Of a stretch of DNA of 10,207 nt, positions 7,176-10,207 are shown in pieces. A program made the position numbers and the translations under genes. The stretch lies in assembly GCA_946570335.1 (NCBI GenBank), contig CAMNYG010000026.1:1-10207 (forward strand). The letters run 5' to 3'. Each line of letters begins with the position of its first letter. Position 1 is the stretch's first letter. The DNA comes from an uncultured Dietzia sp. (lineage in GTDB: Bacteria > Actinomycetota > Actinomycetes > Mycobacteriales > Mycobacteriaceae). The notes below the pieces were generated by a model that searched no databases, had not been told where the DNA came from, and was given only the letters and a program-made list of their open reading frames with translations.

Positions 7176-8594
7176 GTGAACCGTCGTACCAAGATCGTCT
7201 GCACCCTGGGCCCTGCCGTCGCCTCCGAAGCCGGCATCCGTGAGCTCGTCGATGCCGGAATGGATGTCGCACGGCTGAACTTCAGTCACGGCGAGCATGC
7301 CGATCACGAGGCGAACTACCGCTGGGTCCGTAAGGCCTCGGATGAATCCGGCCGCGCGGTGGGCGTGCTGGCCGACCTGCAGGGGCCCAAGATCCGGCTC
7401 GGCCGCTTCATCGAGGGCAGGCACGTGTGGGCCGAGGGCGACCGCGTGGTGATCACCGTCGCGGACGTGGAGGGCACCAAGGAGCGCGTCTCCACCACGT
7501 ACAAGGGGCTCGCGGATGACGCGCGTCCGGGTGACCGTCTGCTCGTGGATGACGGCAACATCGGACTCACCGTCGAGCGGGTCGACGGTGAGGACGTGCA
7601 CTGCCTCGTCACCGAGGGCGGCACGGTGTCCAACAACAAGGGTGTGTCCCTGCCCGGGATGAACGTCTCGGTTCCTGCGCTGAGCGAGAAGGACATCGCG
7701 GACCTTCGCTTCGCGCTCGACCTGGGCGTGGATTTCATCGCGTTGTCCTTCGTCCGGTCCCCGGCGGATGTGGACCTGGTGCACGAGATCATGGACGAGG
7801 TCGGAGTCCACGTGCCCGTGATCGCCAAGCTCGAGAAGCCCGAGGCCATCAAGAACCTCGAGTCCATCGTGTTGGCGTTCGACGCGATCATGGTGGCGCG
7901 CGGTGACCTGGGCGTGGAGCTCCCGCTGCAGGAGGTGCCGCTCGTGCAGAAGCGCGCCATCCAGATCGCCCGCGAGAACGCCAAGCCCGTGATCGTCGCC
8001 ACCCAGATGTTGGAGTCGATGATCGGGAACTCGCGGCCCACGCGTGCAGAGGCCTCGGATGTGGCGAATGCGGTGCTCGACGGCGCGGACGCGGTGATGC
8101 TGTCCGGCGAGACGTCGGTGGGCAAGTACCCCATCGATGCGGTGCGGACGATGTCCTCGATCGCGTTGGCCGTCGAATCGGATTCCACCGCGGCGCCCGA
8201 CCTGGTCCACATCCCCCGCACGAAGAGAGGCGTGATCTCGTATTCGGCCCGCGAGATCGGCGAGCGGCTGGGCGCCAAGGCACTCGTCGCGGTCACGTCT
8301 ACCGGCGACACCGTGCGACGGCTGGCCCGGCTGCACAGTCACCTGCCGCTGATCGCGATCACGGGCGACCCCCGTATCCGCAGCCAGCTGGCGCTGACGT
8401 GGGGTACGGAGACGTTCCTCACCGATCGGATCAACGACACCGCGGAGGTCGTCAAGGTCACCGACGAGATGTTGCTTCCTCTCGAGGGGTACAACAAGGA
8501 CGATCTGATCGTGCTCGTGGCCGGGAATGTCCCGGGCGTCGAGGGCTCGACCAACTTCATTCTCGTGCACCGCATCGGCGAGGCCGATCACTGA
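7176..8594 (+). CDS. pyk: Pyruvate kinase
   Basis: Pyruvate kinase transfers phosphate from PEP to ADP, the last ATP-yielding step of glycolysis, as a cytosolic tetramer. The 472-residue protein is the same length as I recall for M. tuberculosis PykA. Visible: RRTKIVCTLGPA (3-14), LNFSHG (34-39) and PKIRLG (71-76), then the lid-like B domain (about 74-160). The active-site signature VIAKLEKPEAI (215-225) carries the catalytic Lys218 and metal-binding Glu220. MVARGDLGVELP (239-250) holds metal-ligand Asp244, and ATQMLESM (275-282) and SGETSVGKYP (310-319) follow. The regulatory C domain starts near residue 350. Starts are ambiguous: GTG 7176 fits homologues and a leaderless promoter, whereas TTG 7167 has GAGAGG (7155-7160) at ideal distance and would add three residues. 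The far upstream GTG at 7077 is inside lgt and rejected. A hairpin with a T run follows the stop. Confidence 0.96.
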   Translation: MNRRTKIVCTLGPAVASEAGIRELVDAGMDVARLNFSHGEHADHEANYRWVRKASDESGRAVGVLADLQGPKIRLGRFIEGRHVWAEGDRVVITVADVEGTKERVSTTYKGLADDARPGDRLLVDDGNIGLTVERVDGEDVHCLVTEGGTVSNNKGVSLPGMNVSVPALSEKDIADLRFALDLGVDFIALSFVRSPADVDLVHEIMDEVGVHVPVIAKLEKPEAIKNLESIVLAFDAIMVARGDLGVELPLQEVPLVQKRAIQIARENAKPVIVATQMLESMIGNSRPTRAEASDVANAVLDGADAVMLSGETSVGKYPIDAVRTMSSIALAVESDSTAAPDLVHIPRTKRGVISYSAREIGERLGAKALVAVTSTGDTVRRLARLHSHLPLIAITGDPRIRSQLALTWGTETFLTDRINDTAEVVKVTDEMLLPLEGYNKDDLIVLVAGNVPGVEGSTNFILVHRIGEADH

Positions 8595-8618
8595 TCACCG
8601 ACAGATAACGGATCGAAG

Positions 8619-8661
8619 GCGCCGGTCATCGGTCCTCTGACCAGCGCGTTCGTAGTTTTTT
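8619..8661 (+). terminator. Probable intrinsic terminator after pyk
   Basis: GCGC (8619-8622) and GGTCA (8624-8628) pair with TGACC (8638-8642) and GCGC (8644-8647) across one C/A mismatch, with a 9-base loop. The stem is followed by TTCGTAG and a run of six T (8656-8661), then TTTT again at 8666-8669. The eight-base gap before the T run makes it a less than ideal rho-independent terminator. Confidence 0.5.
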
Positions 8662-8672
8662 GTGCTTTTGGC

Positions 8673-8702
8673 GTGACAGTGTCGAGACTGTTCTGTTACC
8701 TT
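8673..8702 (+). promoter_or_regulatory. Sigma-A-type promoter of the M23 peptidase gene
   Basis: GTGACA (8673-8678; five of six matches to TTGACA) and TACCTT (8697-8702; TANNNT) are separated by 18 bp. They lie just after the pyk terminator and predict a start near 8708-8709, leaving a leader of about 63 bases before the ATG at 8772. Confidence 0.6.
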
Positions 8703-8771
8703 CTTGGAAGCCACCGGGGAAGCCGGTCGGCTCACTGTTTCACCCCGCAACAGACTTTGAGGTCTTCCCTG

Positions 8772-9500
8772 ATGTCCGACGCCACCAGCATTCCCTTCGC
8801 CGAGCTCGCCGAGCGGTTCGGCATGGACGGCTCCGGCGCAGCCGGCGGTCGTCACCGCACTGTCCGATCGTCCGCCCGGATGGGCCGACTCGTCGCGGGA
8901 GCCGTCGCCGGCGCCGCGTTGTCCGGGGGTGTGGCCATGGCCGCAGCCCCCGCTGCCTCCGCCCAGTCGGCGGAGGTGAACCCCGACCAGCTCGCCGAGA
9001 TGGCCCAGGGGGCCATCCAGGGCATCGGACTGAACGAGCAGCAGTTGCGTGACTACGCGGCAGACTTCGCGGTCGATCCGTCGATGCTCGGGTCGCTGGG
9101 CGTCCCGGGAGTCGGTGGCGCGCACGCACCCACCAACGGTGCCGTCACCTCGGGCTTCGGCCCGCGTTGGGGCACGTTCCACAACGGCACCGACTTCGGG
9201 GCGCCGATCGGCACCCCGATCTACGCCGCCAAGTCCGGCGAGGTCGTCGCCGCCGGCCCCGCGTCCGGGTATGGCCTGTGGATCCGTATCCAGACCGACG
9301 ACGGCGAACTGCTGGAGTACGGCCACAACGATCAGAACTTCGTGTCGGTCGGCCAGCGGGTCAACGCCGGCCAGGTCATCGGCACCGTCGGCAACCGTGG
9401 TTACTCGACCGGGCCGCACCTGCACTTCGGCGTGCGCAACGCCGCCGGTCAGTGGATCGACCCCGTGCCCTGGCTGCGCGGTAACGGCGTCGTCGTGTGA
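8772..9500 (+). CDS. Secreted M23 (LytM/DD-endopeptidase family) peptidase
   Basis: A predicted exported zinc metallopeptidase of family M23, members of which cut peptidoglycan cross-links during wall remodelling or act as amidase activators. The 242-residue protein has a polar N-terminal stretch of about 36 residues (with FAELAERFG and GRHRT). A signal-like segment follows (residues 37-64, hydrophobic core VAGAVAGAALSGGVAMAAA, likely cut after ASA at 64). A short helical linker (68-108) leads to the M23 domain (about 122-235). Zinc ligands His137 and Asp141 (HNGTD) and His218 (GPHLHFG), with catalytic His185 (YGHND) and His216, are all present, so it should be active rather than a degenerate activator. 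The start is the ATG at 8772 with GAGG at 8759-8762. An upstream GTG at 8673 lies in the promoter. ATG 8880 would give a compact signal peptide but has no ribosome binding site. The gene stands alone, between two terminators. Confidence 0.9.
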   Translation: MSDATSIPFAELAERFGMDGSGAAGGRHRTVRSSARMGRLVAGAVAGAALSGGVAMAAAPAASAQSAEVNPDQLAEMAQGAIQGIGLNEQQLRDYAADFAVDPSMLGSLGVPGVGGAHAPTNGAVTSGFGPRWGTFHNGTDFGAPIGTPIYAAKSGEVVAAGPASGYGLWIRIQTDDGELLEYGHNDQNFVSVGQRVNAGQVIGTVGNRGYSTGPHLHFGVRNAAGQWIDPVPWLRGNGVVV

Positions 9501-9537
9501 TGCCCCACCCGACGGTCTCCTGACAGGTCCGGACCAC

Positions 9538-9575
9538 CTCGCGCCCCGTCTCCCACCAGGGAGGCGGGGCGCGAG
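9538..9575 (+). terminator. Strong terminator hairpin after the M23 peptidase gene
   Basis: The 17-base arms 9538-9554 and 9559-9575 pair fully, with one G-U pair, around an ACCA loop. There is no T run after it (CCGTTGTC), so it resembles the stem-only terminators common in high-GC Actinobacteria. It lies 37 bases after the stop and insulates the next gene. Confidence 0.8.
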
Positions 9576-9637
9576 CCGTTGTCGCCTCACTCGTCGATGC
9601 TTTCTGACACAGTGGGGCAGGAGCACTCAGTTCTAGC

Positions 9638-9644
9638 GGAAAGG
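9638..9644 (+). promoter_or_regulatory. Ribosome binding site of mscR
   Basis: GGAAAGG lies six bases before the ATG at 9651 and supports that start. Upstream, CTGACA at 9604-9609 is a possible -35 box, but the matching -10 (TCAGTT, 9627-9632) is weak. Confidence 0.65.
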
Positions 9645-9650
9645 CAATCA

Positions 9651-10207
9651 ATGTCGCGGACCGTCAAGGGCGTCATCGCCCGCAGCAAGGGGGCCGAGGT
9701 CGAGCTCGTCGACGTCGTGGTCCCCGACCCCGGACCCAACGACGTCATCGTGCGTGTGCAGGCGTGTGGTGTCTGCCACACCGACCTCGCGTACCGGGAC
9801 GGCGGCATCAACGACGAGTACCCGTTTCTGCTCGGCCACGAGGCCGCGGGGATAGTCGAGACCGTTGGCGACCGGGTGACCCACGTCGCCGAGGGAGACT
9901 TCGTGGTCCTCAACTGGCGCGCTGTGTGTGGCGAGTGCCGCGCGTGTAAGCGGGGCGAGCAACAGTACTGCTTCGCGACCCACAACGCCTCCGAGAAGAT
10001 GACGTTGACCGACGGAACCGAGCTCACTCCGGCATTGGGGATCGGCGCCTTCATCGACAAGACCCTGGTACATGAGGGGCAGTGCACCAAGGTGGACCCG
10101 GAGGCCGACCCGGCTGTGGCGGGGCTGCTCGGGTGCGGCGTGATGGCCGGCATCGGCGCGGCCGTCAATACTGGCGGCGTGAGCCGTGGACAGTCCGTCG
10201 CGGTCAT
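9651..10207 (+). CDS. mscR: S-(hydroxymethyl)mycothiol dehydrogenase, 3' end cut by window
   Basis: A class III-like zinc alcohol dehydrogenase that oxidises the mycothiol adduct of formaldehyde with NAD+ and, in studied members, also reduces S-nitrosomycothiol; a cytosolic detoxification enzyme. The 185 residues visible are the first half of a protein usually about 360 long. The catalytic zinc ligands are present: Cys42 (CGVCHTD), His63 with Glu64 (LLGHEAAG) and Cys162 (GCGVMAG). So are the four structural-zinc cysteines Cys93, Cys96, Cys99 and Cys107 in [15 protein letters not shown]. The stretches [24 protein letters not shown] and [11 protein letters not shown] closely resemble M. tuberculosis Rv2259 (MscR/AdhE2) as I remember it, which separates it from glutathione-dependent enzymes. 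The NAD-binding Rossmann half begins at the window edge. It is preceded by a strong terminator, so it is probably transcribed independently. Confidence 0.94.
   Translation, partial: MSRTVKGVIARSKGAEVELVDVVVPDPGPNDVIVRVQACGVCHTDLAYRDGGINDEYPFLLGHEAAGIVETVGDRVTHVAEGDFVVLNWRAVCGECRACKRGEQQYCFATHNASEKMTLTDGTELTPALGIGAFIDKTLVHEGQCTKVDPEADPAVAGLLGCGVMAGIGAAVNTGGVSRGQSVAV

Noticed and set aside
7002..8591. 529-codon minus-strand open frame opposite pyk
   Set aside because: It is antisense to a complete pyruvate kinase with all motifs, and its composition is typical of a shadow.
8586..8596. GATCA-C-TGATC inverted repeat at the pyk stop
   Set aside because: Five-base arms at a stop codon are expected by chance; the hairpin further downstream at 8619-8647 is a better terminator candidate.
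8595..8771. Possible ydaO-type (cyclic di-AMP) riboswitch before the M23 gene
   Set aside because: The fragment ACCGGGGAA recalls that class, but the rest of the consensus is missing and the predicted promoter leaves only about 63 bases of leader.

Overview
The window is high-GC, densely coded DNA from an actinobacterium, most likely of the order Mycobacteriales (a Dietzia-, Gordonia- or Rhodococcus-like genus; I cannot settle the genus). The signs are the GTG starts, very strong G/C third positions, a zinc alcohol dehydrogenase closely resembling the mycothiol-dependent formaldehyde dehydrogenase, and a gene order that, from memory, parallels the Mycobacterium tuberculosis hisF-hisI-...-trpE-(membrane protein)-trpC-trpB-trpA-lgt-...-pykA region. 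All genes lie on the + strand.

Bases 1 to about 120 are abnormal: almost no A, an 11-base C run, a perfect 26-bp palindrome, and hisF homology that fades there. This looks like a contig end or a low-quality stretch. From about 100 to 7129 there is a nearly unbroken his-trp-lgt run: the 3' end of hisF, hisI, a small 4-oxalocrotonate-tautomerase-like gene, trpE, a Trp-associated membrane protein, then after a 99-bp gap trpC, trpB, trpA and lgt. Most junctions are 4-bp ATGA/GTGA overlaps, suggesting translational coupling. The larger gaps (trpE side to trpC, and trpC to trpB) each hold a good RNA stem-loop, so the operon may be punctuated there. trpD, trpG and trpF are absent from the window. 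In Mycobacteriales the TrpF step is normally done by PriA, the bifunctional HisA homologue, which ties the histidine and tryptophan genes together.

After lgt, a pyruvate kinase gene follows a 46-bp gap with a plausible -10 box placed for leaderless expression. A terminator-like hairpin with a T run separates it from a secreted M23 (LytM-type) peptidase gene that has a good sigma-A-type promoter and a short, possibly structured 5' UTR. A very strong 17-bp hairpin ends that gene. The window closes inside mscR (S-(hydroxymethyl)mycothiol dehydrogenase), which runs off the right edge.

This is mostly conserved housekeeping sequence. I see no mobile element, CRISPR array, tRNA, rRNA or defence system. 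The points most worth a second look are the tautomerase gene at the his/trp junction, the intercistronic hairpins, the possible pseudoknot in the M23 leader, and the suspect first 120 bases.
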